Source: Schistosoma haematobium (lineage: Eukaryota > Platyhelminthes > Trematoda > Strigeidida > Schistosomatidae). From it: a DNA stretch of 64,000 bases. Below the pieces are notes generated by a model. The model was not told the DNA's origin and made no database searches. It saw only the letters and a program-made list of their open reading frames with translations. Positions 1 through 10,645 of this stretch are shown piece by piece (the first letter of the stretch is position 1; each line of letters starts with the position of its first letter). Made by a program: the position numbers and the translations under genes. The DNA lies in contig NC_067198.1 in NCBI RefSeq assembly GCF_000699445.3, positions 39,345,523 through 39,409,522 on the forward strand. Reading direction: 5' to 3'.

Positions 1-1442
1 TTTTCACTACTGATTCCTACCTTATCTACTTACGTGTTTATCATCGTGTTGATTTTAATATCTTCCTCATCCTATTTGTTATCTTTTTCTGAGTTGTTGT
101 GAAGTTTCACTTATTCAGTTGTATATGCAAATCAAGTTTGCCTTTTATTTCACTAGCATTAGTAATATTATCAGTTCAAGGCTTAAGGGGATACTTTACC
201 AAGAAAGTATAGTTCAATGATGATTTTTAATGAAATATCCAGATATGTCAAGTTGAATTATGCTACGTGGTTGGAAACAGCTTATGGACATTCTGAATAA
301 ATAAATAATTAGTACTATTTGATACTGTTCAAGAAGTGATTACTGAGTAGTACCTAATTCCATGTTTACTTAGAACTTAGTGCTGGATAGACAGCATTGG
401 CCAAACATTTAACTGTACCAGTGTGGGTCAAACACAACCGAATCCGACGCTGAAAATTGATTTCTTCAAGATGGAAGATATATCTTGATGACTAGAGTCA
501 TCTAACATGAATTTTAGATTTATCGATCCCTCTATATTGCATTTAAACATCTAACTTTGAAATATAACAAACACAATGTGAATTTCCTTCAAATCAGTGA
601 CCACACTGTAACTTGATCGATAGAATCCGGTCATTATTAAGGATTAGGAGATATGGTACTTACCACTACTAAGCGGTTAATTTGGGTAGATTTAAAAGAA
701 AGTCTGTGTTGTCCTAAGATCAGAGAACCATCAATCTCCCACTTACGAGATTGATTATTTTATTAGTCAGACTGACGACTTTATTAGGCTACCACCGATT
801 AGAATCGATTTTCAGCTTACATCATTTCAGTTTTGTCCCTCAGTTATAGTTTGGCTTATCTGAAACATTTATCAAAACTACTAAAACATTCAATCTTAAT
901 CATTGAGGTTCCCATGAATCTTTAATACAAAGATATCATTCACTACATTAAACAAATTGATGTCTAATCTTCAGTGGATTAAACTAACATTGAATTTTCA
1001 TATACTATTATAAGCTTAATTTAAATATTGTCTACAATTTATGTCATCTTGTTTTTATTCATTTTAAAATCCATTTGTTTAAATTTTGAATGATTAAATG
1101 GAAAGTATCATTGTATAATGTTAACCACTAGTTTAGTTGATCACTTATTTAGTTAGTTAGTATTGTACTCATGAACATGTGTTCTGTTGTATCTCAGTGA
1201 CAAGAGCAATAGGGATAGGTGAAATGAACAAGAAGGATAATATAGGGTGTAGAGAAGAAAAAGAAGAAGAAGAAATACAATTTATTATCAGTGCCGATAA
1301 AACAGTTAACTGATCTTTGAATTTCAACTTCTGTTCATGTTGTATATATGTATATGTTGGCATGTAAATTCTTAGCTAGGTTTGCATATAATCAGTATAC
1401 AACTTTAAAAATTCTTCTGAGGTCTTGTAATAATAACTCTGC

Positions 1443-1484
<42 letters not shown>
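1443..1484. repeat. (TA)n microsatellite
   Basis: Alternating TA run with one G interruption, read directly from the sequence. Confidence 0.95.
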
Positions 1485-1489
<5 letters not shown>

Positions 1490-1674
1490 CTTAATTTTTC
1501 ACACATCCGTTTGCTGACAAAAATGACAAGCAATATGATAAATACGCCGCTCAGCTTTTTCAATTATATAGACAAACATATGTATATATATATCTGCATA
1601 CCAAAGTGTGTATCCATATTCTAATTAATAATTCCTTCCGTTTTACCTTTTCAAAGGAATATAATGTACTATTG

Positions 1675-1698
1675 TTATTATTATTATTATTATTATTA
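1675..1698. repeat. (TTA)n microsatellite
   Basis: About eight uninterrupted trinucleotide units. Confidence 0.9.
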
Positions 1699-2023
1699 CT
1701 AATATTATTACCATTATTGTTATTAGTGTACTGTTAGACACCGACATATGAAATAGTGTTTAGACTAAAAATGATCAGTACAGATGGGATATACCAAATC
1801 ATTTACATAGATTTATTTTTGCATATTAATGTTACTTTCATTATTATTATTATTAAAGTGGATAAGAGGAGTGGAATAAGCTAAGACATGAAATGATTAA
1901 AAAAAAGTATATATTAATACATAATTATTGATGAGACCAAGTAGAGATGAAATAAGAATACATGCTTATTGAGATCATACATTTAGACAGATAGTAAAAG
2001 TATATATAGTGTACAATTGATGA

Positions 2024-2043
2024 CGATGATGATGATGATGATG
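2024..2043. repeat. (GAT)n microsatellite
   Basis: Tandem GAT units. A TTAG/TTGG-rich stretch follows at about 2069-2110. Confidence 0.9.
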
Positions 2044-2552
2044 AGGATAATGATAGTGAAGGTTGATTAGTTAGTTAGTTAGTTGGTTTGTTGATTAACT
2101 GGGTGGTTGGTTGGTTTGTTGGTAAAGGAAAAAAAATATAATTAGTCTTTTAAAATAGGTTAGTTCGCATTTCCGGGCTTTCAGTGGAATTAGACAATTT
2201 CTCTTTATACTATTCAAGATTTTCTTTTCATTTGTCATGATTTAAAAGTTGATAAAATCTTTATATGAAGTCTTGATGGGCTTCTTTTTTCTATTATTTT
2301 ACTTATAGTCTTATTTAAATTTATTCTTTTTTTTAATTGAATAGTAATAATGATACGAATTTCAAGACATTTACTTTGTAGGAAGTATAATGATATTTCT
2401 ATTAATTGTTAATAACTTATAAAAGCGAGAAATTAAAGGGAACAAATTATAGAGAAAATAAGACTATATAGACGTTGGCTAGTTGCAAACTTTATTTTAT
2501 TAATTTTCATTATGAGGGTTGGTTAGTTAGTTAGTTGATAGAGTAGTAACCT

Positions 2553-2895
2553 AATGGTTATAAGGTTTAGCTTTCATCAGCCAAGTTGCAGGTTTAAGCC
2601 ACGCTCACTCTGTAGGGAATGAGAATATGATGGGTGGGGACAACTAAATATATTTTGGTACAACATTACAGAATGTCTTGGTAAAATCTGGGAACCATAA
2701 AGTAAGTACTACTTCATTTGCAAAATATACAATTTTCTCAGACTTGACTGTTCCTTCGTTTTCATACTAATCATTCTCTGTTCTCGTTCTTCTCTCTTCA
2801 ATTTTCTTAACTTTCTTCCACCAGGCATTTCACTTTCGATTGGTGATACATACTATTTATATTTGTCAACATCAATTTGAGGAACCGAGTAGTAT
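2553..2895 (+). repeat. Dispersed repeat R, copy 1, with tRNA-like head
   Basis: Shares extended similarity with 10355-10645: both contain a GGGTGGGGACAA block, then a stretch containing GAACCAT, and end with GATACATA followed by a TATCTGTC-like motif. The left part of this copy (about 2553-2612) looks tRNA-like, with an A-box-like TGGTTATAAGG and a B-box-like GGTTTAAGCC. I infer a SINE-type, Pol III-transcribed retroposon of unknown family. The boundaries are approximate. Confidence 0.55.
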
Positions 2896-3451
2896 CGCTA
2901 TCCTTCCTACTTAGAGTGTAGATAGATGCAAAATATATGAGTCTATGTATTGTAAATGAACAGATAAGAATATTAATTTGATCATTTCAGGTACTTTCAG
3001 TGATGATTAGTGAATAATGAAGGAGGATATACTATAACAGAATAGTATTATATTATGAATTTCAAAGATATATATGCTCAGTTGGTCTGTGGGGTATAGT
3101 AGTATCTTAACCAAATAAATAACCAGGCCTTTCTATTTATACAGTCTATTTGTTTAAGCATTAAACTTAATAATTGAATCAGTTGAATTGTCTAAGTCTT
3201 TTACACTAAAAATTGATAGATAAAATAATATAGTTCATGAGTAGGCTATCAGCAAAAAACTTATAATAGACACACTACAAATAAGTATATTATACCACTT
3301 CTGTTCATTCATAGGAATTGAACAACATTTTAAATGAATATAAACTTTTAGGTTATTGGATTTATAAGATATTAGAAATGATTGTATATTTATTTATGAT
3401 GTAACAAAGGGGATTATTTTAAAACACTAATATATGAACGAAGAATATTCT
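2896..3451. other. Noncoding, nothing recognised
   Basis: AT-rich, no open frame of note and no repeat identified. Confidence 0.6.
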
Positions 3452-3732
3452 TAAATTCACTTGATGGTGTTTTACTTGTATCTTCCCATTGTTATTTAGG
3501 ACTGCAATTGATCAGTCTCATGTTGACATATGTGAATCCTGTGGGGATTGCCTCGATGTAGGCTTAAGTCACAAGCATTTTAAGCAAAGATGGATAGCAG
3601 TAGAATCCAGGACGCGCTTTTTGTCCTATTTGGGACTCATCAGCCTGATGTACCCGCATCTGTGTTGATGTTCACTCTAGGGCTCGAACCTAGTACTGTT
3701 CGCTTCAAACACTATCGCGTTATTCACTTTGA
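3452..3732 (-). mobile_element. SMalpha-like retroposon, near full length
   Basis: On the minus strand it reads as a Pol III-type head (A-box-like segment near 3720, B-box-like GGTTCGAGCCC near 3683), then a hammerhead-like segment (3603-3655), then a tail ending near AAATTCAC at 3452. The same tail recurs at 5341-5472 and 5660-5825. This order matches the schistosome SMalpha family, short tRNA-related repeats known to encode hammerhead ribozymes. The name is from memory of the family, not from a search. Confidence 0.75.
3603..3655 (-). ncRNA. Hammerhead ribozyme relic (SMalpha), general base lost
   Basis: The minus strand keeps CTGATGA, the stem II sequence GTCCCAAATAGGAC, and the GCGCGTC|CTGG cleavage side. 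The GAAA box reads AAAA, so G12, the proposed general base, is changed. Stem I pairing beside the core is also disturbed (CAGG opposite CTGG). It is probably inactive. Confidence 0.7.
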
Positions 3733-4261
3733 AGAGAACGGTACTTTATTGTTTATTCCTTCAGAATGTTTTAAATTTAGCCTACCCTCATCATTTTCAT
3801 ACTGTACTTCGACTGCTCTATTATTATTTTTGGCAGTAAACGTTGAGGATAAGAGAAATTCAATCAGAAATGAGCAAAGTTCTTCAAGATTAAGTAGCAT
3901 ATATTGAGATTTAGAATGCTATCCACTTAATAAAGTTGATTAGACTTAACGACGAAAACACCATAAAATACTAGAGGCTATGTTTAAAACTACGTGGTAC
4001 AGATTAGAATTTAGAGTTGGGATTACGTTACATTTCGACCTAACTTATTACCTTTTATCCTGAATCTTAATCCAAATTCAAACCCCTTAGACTGAGCATC
4101 TTAACACTAAATCTTATGTCATGAATCATAATTCCTAGGTCTAAATCCTAATCTAACTATTAGTTATCACTCATTCATTCTTGACTATTTTCTAATTGGC
4201 TAATTATGAACAAAAAATTTTCAATAAAATTTAAACATTCTTGATTGAAATCATGATTAGA
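3733..4261. other. Noncoding, nothing recognised
   Basis: No gene. The composition around 4020-4150, with repeated CCTAA/CTTA words, vaguely resembles 22.58 and 32.13 kb, but not strongly enough to call. Confidence 0.5.
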
Positions 4262-4400
4262 TCAATGCTAGACCACCATTGAAAACTTGGAAACACTGGA
4301 GGGCCGATTCTTCCTAGCAGTGCAAACCCACGAACTTGCACATAGGATTCGAATCTATGTTATTCGATCTCGCATGCAATCACTTACATTCGACCTTATT
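4262..4400 (-). mobile_element. Degenerate SINE-B copy
   Basis: Contains the SINE-B tail motif CTAGACCACCAT, the cleavage-side segment with CACTGGAGGGCCG, and a B-box-like GATTCGAATC, in the same order as the better copies at 7.4, 15.4 and 53.9 kb. Most of the hammerhead core is deleted. Confidence 0.6.
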
Positions 4401-4585
4401 CCTAATCTTTACCACTCAATTAATTTCTTCTTTTACAAAATATGTTCCTTTAACCAGATTCTTACTGTTTATATCAGTATTATAATATTATTTATGAATT
4501 GATTGTGATCTATCTTCAAGACATCATGTTACTGACAATGTTCATTCACGTAATAGAAATTTAATTTCTTTTTATTTAGTTCCCT
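4401..4585. other. Noncoding spacer
   Basis: AT-rich, nothing recognised. Confidence 0.6.
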
Positions 4586-5114
4586 TTACTTACTTACTTA
4601 CTAACTTACTCCTGTTACTCCTAATGGAGTATAGGCTGACGACCAGCATTTTCCAACCCACACTGTTCTGGGCCTTCCTTTCTAGTTCTATCCATTTGTT
4701 CTTCATTCTTCTCATGTCCGTCTCCATCTATCGTTGTAATGTGTTCTTTCGTCTTCCTAGTCTCCTTTGACATTGAGGATTCCATGTGAGGGCTTGTGTT
4801 GTGACTCAGTTGAGTGCTTTGCTCAATGTGTGTCCTATTCACTTGCAACGCCTCTTTCTGATTTCTTCCTCCACTGGAATCTAGTTTGTTCTCTCCCATA
4901 ATAGGTTGTTGCTAATAGTGACTGACCAACGGATCCGAAATATTTTGCGTAGAGAACAGTTAATAAACACTTGTATCCTCTGGATGATGGCTTTCGTAAT
5001 TCTCCAGATCTCCGTCCCATACAGCAGAACTATCTTGATATTTGTATTGAAAATTGTGACTTTGGTGTTGGTTGACAATTGTTTTGAGTTCCAGAATTTA
5101 GTTTTCTTCAGCTC
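4586..5114 (-). pseudogene. 5'-truncated RTE retrotransposon, 3' end (subfamily B)
   Basis: Encodes the C-terminal part of the RTE reverse transcriptase on the minus strand, and ends on the left in a TTAC array, the complement of the (TAAG)n tail seen on the other copies. Recognisable words include LLYGTEIWR, WGRTN-type residues and the final NR-rich segment, spread over more than one frame, so it is broken by indels. It is closest to the insert at 57713-58288 and differs from the 25 and 36 kb copies, so I treat it as a separate subfamily. The right edge is the truncation point, beside an AAT microsatellite at about 5117. Confidence 0.8.
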
Positions 5115-5340
5115 AATAATAATAATAATAATAAAAGTTCAGTTAATTAAAACATTGTTATTCCATAAATCATACAACTATTTTGATAGACATTTTATGT
5201 TTACTCATACTTCCTTTTAATCTCTTCTGTTTTTCTATTTGTATTATGTTATTTTTCATTTCATAACTTTAAATATTAAAACTTGAATAACAACCTATAC
5301 AAGTTTCTCAGTTACTGTTTATCAGCACAACTCTTATCTA

Positions 5341-5472
5341 AATTCACTTGGTGTTGTTTTACTTGTATCGTCCCATTGTTATTTAGGACTGCAATTGATC
5401 AGTCTCATGTTGGCATATGTGAATCCTGTGCGGATCGCCTAAATATAGCCATAAGTCACAAGCTTTTTAAAT
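5341..5472 (-). mobile_element. SMalpha tail fragment
   Basis: Matches 3452-3580 almost word for word, with GATCAGTCTCATGTTG and CATATGTGAATCCTGTG shared. It stops before the hammerhead part. Confidence 0.75.
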
Positions 5473-5600
5473 TCAACTCTTTTTAGTATTATGGTAATAA
5501 CACATTTGTAAATAGAGAATAAGAATTTGTCAGTTTATTATAATTGATCTTTGTGATATGAGTGTTTATCGTTAGAAATGTTTAATTAAACTGATTGTTA

Positions 5601-5825
5601 GCAAAGATGGTCAATGGCTAGTAATGGAATTCAGGACGCTAATTTCGTCCTATTCCACTGCTAGCCGCTATTCATCTTTGCTTATAATGCTTGTGAATTA
5701 TGGCAATATCAAAGTAATAGGCACAGTATGTATATATGACCATAAGAGACTGATCAATTACAGTCCTAAATAACAATGGAAAGGTTCAAGTAAACAATCG
5801 AAGTAAACAATACCAAGTGAATTTA
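5601..5825. mobile_element. Inverted SMalpha pair, head-to-head foldback
   Basis: 5601-5629 and 5653-5681 are an imperfect inverted repeat of the SMalpha segment beside the ribozyme cleavage site. The minus-strand half retains TAGGACGAAA and GCGTCCTG, but the CTGATGA half is gone. The plus-strand half runs on into the SMalpha tail to about 5825. With 5341-5472 this forms a larger foldback. Confidence 0.65.
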
Positions 5826-5899
5826 AAACTGATTTTTAGCTTATTGTTTATGAATTACCTTTGTCATTTGATTAGTTTAATAGTGTAATTTCACACCTC

Positions 5900-5900
<1 letters not shown>

Positions 5901-5948
<48 letters not shown>
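5901..5948. repeat. (TA)n microsatellite
   Basis: 24 uninterrupted TA units. Confidence 0.97.
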
Positions 5949-5951
<3 letters not shown>

Positions 5952-6567
5952 AGTGTCAAGTTTATTATATTGTTAGTGTGTTATTAACTAATTGATAAGT
6001 ATGGATATTATGATGAATAGGTATGGTAATAAGCTTCACTGAACATGGATATTATCATGAGAATCAATAGTTATTCTTCTTCTCCCTATTACAAAATTGT
6101 AATTCCAAACAACCTTAGACTTTTTAATTCTTGTGTAAAGCATATTTTCAGTTGGTCAGTGAATTGAAGTTCTTAACTAGTCAGTTGTGCTATCTATAGA
6201 TATCTGAACCATTGAGTTAGTATATTATACCTTTCATTTTTTACAGACTAGGGTTGTAAATCACTAGATTAAACATTAGTTCTCATATACTAAATATATA
6301 TTATAATTTGATTAGCTGAGTATCGTTTTCATATATTACTTAGTAGGTATAGATGAGGATACTGTAAATGGGTCAAACCATTTTATTTTACTTATCTGAT
6401 ATTTATATTACTGTGCTAAACTGAAAAATATCAAAATGGAACATAATAGAGCAGTGTCTTTATCCATCTAATCACCATAAGCAGTAAAAATGGACACAAA
6501 TTTTTAATACACTTAAAAGTATGAATTCATTCACCATGATTGTTTAAATCTTGCTATTGTTGATGTC
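5949..6567. other. Noncoding, nothing recognised
   Basis: No frame or repeat worth calling. Confidence 0.6.
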
Positions 6568-6900
6568 AAGGACTACAACTGGTCAATTTCTTTTGAAATA
6601 TGTGTACCATAAGTGAATAACGTTGATATTCTTGTGAATTCATGAGCAGAGTTGAACAGTAGCTAATAGCGGAATACAGTATTTATATACGCTAAAAGGA
6701 ACCTAATAATCACAATCCTGAATATCAACAACAGAAAAATTCAAAAAATCTTTATAAATGAGCTTAAATTCATCTGAGTAGCTAGGTGGACTCACTGTCG
6801 CAGTGGATAACGCGTTCGCCAACTTCAGTTGGCGAATCTTCAGTAGGAAAAAGTCTTATCCTGGACTGCATTACAAGTTACTATTCAATTCTACTTTAAA
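6568..6900 (-). mobile_element. Highly degenerate SMalpha-like copy
   Basis: 6568-6680 aligns loosely with the SMalpha tail (GGACTACAACTGGTCA, CATATGTG-like and TGAACAGTAGCTA words). 6786-6830 carries GTGGATAACGCGTTCGCC, like the Pol III head of the family on the opposite strand. A perfect 9-bp-stem hairpin sits at 6815-6836. Confidence 0.45.
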
Positions 6901-7374
6901 TACTTAAAAGCCTGTTCTATAAATAAAAAAACAAGTGTGGGAGATAAAATATTTTAAAAAGTCGAGAAATATCGTACAGCGTTACTATGCATAAATAGGT
7001 TTAGGTACATTATCTCCCATTTCCTTAAAATGTAACTTGTTTTTACGCAGCGTAATATTTAGAATGGTGTAATTCTTAATGTTTATGCATTTAAACAAAC
7101 AAACAATGATACACACAAACACCTTGTAAATAGGCTTTTTTTATAGTGTATTAGACATAAAATTTTTTAGGTATTTATTTTGCAGGAAGTACTCAGAGTT
7201 ATTTGTAAGTTAGTGACCAATTTTCTTGTTTTCTGTTATTTTTAACTAAAATATTAACGCAGAAATTGATGTAGAACACTCCGTTTTTGTTCAATCGTCA
7301 AGTTTTTTTTTCTAAAAAGAAATAGTGTATATCATACGTACGATATTATGATGGTTTGACATACAGACCATTTT
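6901..7374. other. Noncoding, nothing recognised
   Basis: AT-rich, no supportable feature. Confidence 0.6.
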
Positions 7375-7600
7375 ATTCAATAGTTGAATTCATGAGTCAA
7401 TTAAAGCTAGACCACCATGGAAAGCCTAGAAGCACTGGACGGTCGTTTCATTCTACTGTGGAACTCTTCAGCAATGCTCATTCACAATCCCGCCCACGGG
7501 ATTCGAGCCTAGGGCCTATCGGTTTCGTATGCGAACGCTTAACCTTGAGACCACTGATCCAGCATCCAACGGTGTTAATGTCTAACTTCAACTATTCTTT
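7375..7600 (-). mobile_element. SINE-B: tRNA-headed short element with hammerhead
   Basis: On the minus strand the order is head (GGTCTCAAGGTTAAGCG, then B-box-like TTCGAATCCCG-type sequence), hammerhead (7432-7485), and a tail with CTAGCTTTAATTGACTC. The same order occurs at 15.4, 31.6, 53.9 and 59.3 kb. I infer a non-autonomous retroposon related to SMalpha but distinct from it. No enzyme is encoded. Confidence 0.75.
7432..7485 (-). ncRNA. Hammerhead ribozyme, consensus core retained
   Basis: Minus strand: stem I strand GCATTG, core CTGAAGA (CUGANGA consensus), stem II GTTC/GAAT, GAAA, then CGACCGTC and the second stem I strand CAGTGC. GCATTG pairs fully with CAGTGC (one G-U), and the cleavage triplet is GTC. 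Stem III is very short (ACG/CGT), as in SMalpha, where pairing between monomers may be needed. Activity is inferred, not shown. Confidence 0.65.
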
Positions 7601-8323
7601 ATTAATTATTGCTTCATATTAAGTGAATTAATTTTTAACAAGTTAATTTTAAAAAATAATTGGTCACTAGTTAATTCTTGTTTAATTTTTTTTCTGGACA
7701 AAATATTTGTTTGACCGCCTATTAATCAAAACACATTTAAACAATAACTATTCAGATACAGTCTGTTAGTCGAAATAATATGTAAATCATATTAAATAAC
7801 TAAAGTGGCTTATTGCTTAAGTTGTTCGAATATTAGCTATTAAGTCAATAGTTTGAAATCTATCCCAACAACTTTAGTTTAGGTGACCGGGTAGTATCAT
7901 TAGCCTTGATAATTTTAGTATGGCTCAGATCTAAGTCATCTATTAAATGGTTCAATTAAAAGTTTAAAAATGTCTTGAGTATATGTATTAGTATCCATGT
8001 ACTGTAGATAGAATGTATGTATACATTAACCTCAAACTCAGATATTATTATTGGTGTTTTGATCGGTTGAAATATTAATGGTTAACTTTGTTTTTCAATG
8101 TTTAACCAAGGTTAATTATCGATACAAAAACATCATTTTATCTGTAGAGAAAATAAAATAAATCAAATTGAACGTTGCCCCTACCAAAACATCAGCAACT
8201 GTGAATACCGAAACTTGATTTTCAAATACTTACAATTATAAGTTGTATCATTTAAGACTATCTCAGATTGTAAGGACAAATGATAAATATACAATTATTT
8301 TTAGTTTAACAGTACTAAATACT
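7601..8323. other. Noncoding, nothing recognised
   Basis: AT-rich, no gene or clear repeat. Confidence 0.6.
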
Positions 8324-8625
8324 GAACTCCACCTGTAGCTCTTCCAGAGTTACTGCCGGTCCCAAGCCCGGGTAAAAGAGGAGGGTTGGGCATGGGGTAA
8401 GCAACCACATCACGTAGGAAACTAACTCGCTAAAAATGCTAACCAGAAAACCATTTAAACTCTGTCCTGGGAGTTAGGTCTTCATTTAGAAGAACTATAA
8501 CGCCTGATGGTGAAAGCTGAGTTCCTTCAGAAGTCACGAGGTCGATGCCCCTTCTAACAACTAGAGCAACAATTTTTATAGGTACATAGAACGTCCGGAC
8601 AATGTGGGACCAGTAATAAATATTC
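8324..8625 (+). pseudogene. Orphan 5' end of an RTE retrotransposon
   Basis: Matches, in order, the 5' region of the full-length RTE at 38640-38929: the CCTGTAGCTCTT start, the block around CCCAAGCCCGGG, and the ATGCCCCTTCTAACAAC start region of the ORF. It ends just past the first endonuclease strand (GT-stop-NVRTMW). The codon expected to be Trp is TAG at 8587-8589. Target-primed insertion normally loses 5' ends, so a copy with only the 5' end must have lost the rest later. Confidence 0.8.
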
Positions 8626-9000
8626 AAACAGTTCTAGTTGATTTTAATTCAGTATAATTTGTGTAATCTGTGAAACTAGCTAATTAGTAAATTTTCTATC
8701 TAAAATTCCCAACGGTTACACAATGATGATGAACTTAACAGTTTTTTTCGAATGTATAAAGGTGTAGTTTTTATTTGAATATGACAAGTGAACTTCACTT
8801 AATCTTTGAAATAAGTTGAAACCTATCTATAATGAGAAAAAAGAAACCGAATGTTAGGAGATATAAAACGCTAAAACATCTTAGGCTATCTCAAAGTAAT
8901 AAATGTCATTCGAATGGCTGTTTGAGTTGAGAACTAATAACAGGAGTTTCTAACTAGACAGATATTTGGTTTTGTTTTCGAAATTCATCTACCAATAATC
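8626..9000. other. Noncoding, nothing recognised
   Basis: No supportable feature. Confidence 0.6.
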
Positions 9001-9194
9001 AACTATTTTATTGGTTTTCATCATGGACCAACCTTAGAGAATCACTGAAAACGAGAAAGGGTTGGAAGCTATGATCATTGGAATTCAGCCATATCGGATG
9101 TGAGGCAGTCACCCAACATTAGTGCCGAAAGATGCTTATGCGATATTATTTATCAGTTTGAGTCAGAATTAACAATACCATAATTCCCTGTGTT

Positions 9195-9275
9195 CCACTG
9201 CCGTCGTGGTCTCATATACACGCAATTGGGGAGTCCCATACTAAGACGAAAGAACTGCCAAGTGCTTTTTGGTAT
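9195..9275 (+). repeat. Diverged SINE-B hammerhead segment
   Basis: Plus strand GGGGAGTCCCATACTAAGAC, then GAAAG and CCAAGTGCTTTTTGG, follow the SINE-B hammerhead order. The core is damaged (TTGGGGA) and no clear head or tail is present. The surrounding 9000-9280 could be a variant member. Confidence 0.5.
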
Positions 9276-9510
9276 TTAGTGACTGGGTTATTAAATTTAC
9301 TCCATGATATAAACTACAAAATACAACAATCTCTACAACTTTTACTGATTCATCTTTCTATCAATTTTTGTTTTGTAGCTTTAATTAATATCATTATAAT
9401 TTTTATTTTTAAAGTTGAATGTATGAATGAAGGTTATTTAGTTCAAAGTTCATTTTCAAATATAAAGTGATAACAAAGAATCATTAACTATTAAGAACAA
9501 CTAAATAAGT

Positions 9511-9664
9511 AATTTTAATAGTTGAATTCATGAGTCGATCTAAGCTGGATCACCATTATAAACCTAAAAGTACTGGGTGGCTGTTTCGACCTAATATGGG
9601 ACTCTTCAGCAATGTACATCCATGATCTAGCTTAGATCAACTCATGGATTTAACTATTAAAATT
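9511..9664. mobile_element. 154-bp foldback built from SINE-B
   Basis: 9511-9552 and 9623-9664 are a 42-bp near-perfect inverted repeat made of the SINE-B tail (CATGAGTCGATCTAAGCT and its complement). Between them lies a minus-strand hammerhead-like segment: core CTGAAGA and GAAA are present, but the cleavage triplet reads ACC and stem II has a mismatch. The tRNA-like head is missing, replaced by a second, inverted tail. Confidence 0.75.
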
Positions 9665-10318
9665 TTAACAATGAAATAAGTGTTTCACTTAGATTTGTAA
9701 CTCTTCAGAAGTTTTCAAAGGCAAACATTCCTAGTGGTCTAGGAATGGTTTTATTTTCGCTTTTTAGGAAAATATCAGTAGCAAAATATAGAGCGTAATT
9801 TACATTTTACTTATCTCTTATCATTATACATCTAATCATTATCAGCCTATCTCTCATTTCTACGTTCAATTTTTACAGAACATTCCAAATTAATTATCAT
9901 CAATTAGTCATTATTGTAATAAGAACATTCCACCAGTTAAATTTGTCTATATAACATTTGACAATAATAATCAGGTTTTTCTTAACTGAATATTAAGACA
10001 TAAAACAACAACTACGAATTGTACTCATTTTGGGAAAATATGTGGTATATATATGATGTACAATGTTGTGTACATCCGTAGTGTTTTTCTTTTAGATATG
10101 ATTAATTAAATTATATACAATGTTATCTTTCGGAATTTTAACCTCTTAACTATTCATCTAATCGTTCAAACTAATGATAATATGTTGATTAACCATCTGT
10201 ATCAATGGTATTCATGTTTAGCTAGATGTGAATGTAAGTGTATGTTTCCATATGTCTATTAGTTTGCTTAAATCATTGATAGCTTCAATGTTATGAATAG
10301 TATTTCTGATAATATTAG
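9665..10318. other. Noncoding, nothing recognised
   Basis: AT-rich, no feature. Confidence 0.6.
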
Positions 10319-10349
10319 TAGTAATAGTAGTAGTAGTAGTAGTAGTAGT
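10319..10349. repeat. (TAG)n microsatellite
   Basis: About ten units, directly beside repeat R copy 2. Confidence 0.9.
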
Positions 10350-10354
10350 GCAGT

Positions 10355-10645
10355 GAACGGGAACACGGGTGGGGACAAACAAATGTATCTTAATACAATA
10401 TTATAGAATATTTTGGTAAATTTTGAGAACCATTCAGTAAATGTTTCATTTGCAAAATGTCAATCAACTGTCTCAGACTTAACTGTTCTTTCGTTTCCAC
10501 ACCAATCATTCTTTGTTCTTGTTCTCTTCTCTTCAATCTTGTTAACCTTCTTTCTCCAGGTATTCCCTTTTCAACTAGATGATACATATTACTTATATCT
10601 GTCAATACCAATAGCACACATCATAATCATACCAAAGTGAGTAGT
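10355..10645 (+). repeat. Dispersed repeat R, copy 2
   Basis: Aligned with 2620-2895 over its length (GGGTGGGGACAA, GAACCATTCAGTAA, CTTTCTCCAGGTATT, GATACATATTACTTATA). The tRNA-like head of copy 1 is absent and the microsatellite lies there instead. Confidence 0.6.

Larger units (their letters stand above)
1..2552. other. AT-rich noncoding stretch, no gene seen
   Basis: All frames are broken by frequent stops. The only content I can name is simple-sequence tracts, listed separately. Short open frames here have the low-complexity Phe/Ile/Ser composition expected of AT-rich noncoding DNA. Confidence 0.7.

Noticed and set aside
7480..7560. Functional tRNA genes at SINE-B and SMalpha heads
   Set aside because: A-box and B-box words are present, but acceptor stem and anticodon arm cannot be formed convincingly. 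They are retroposon promoters.
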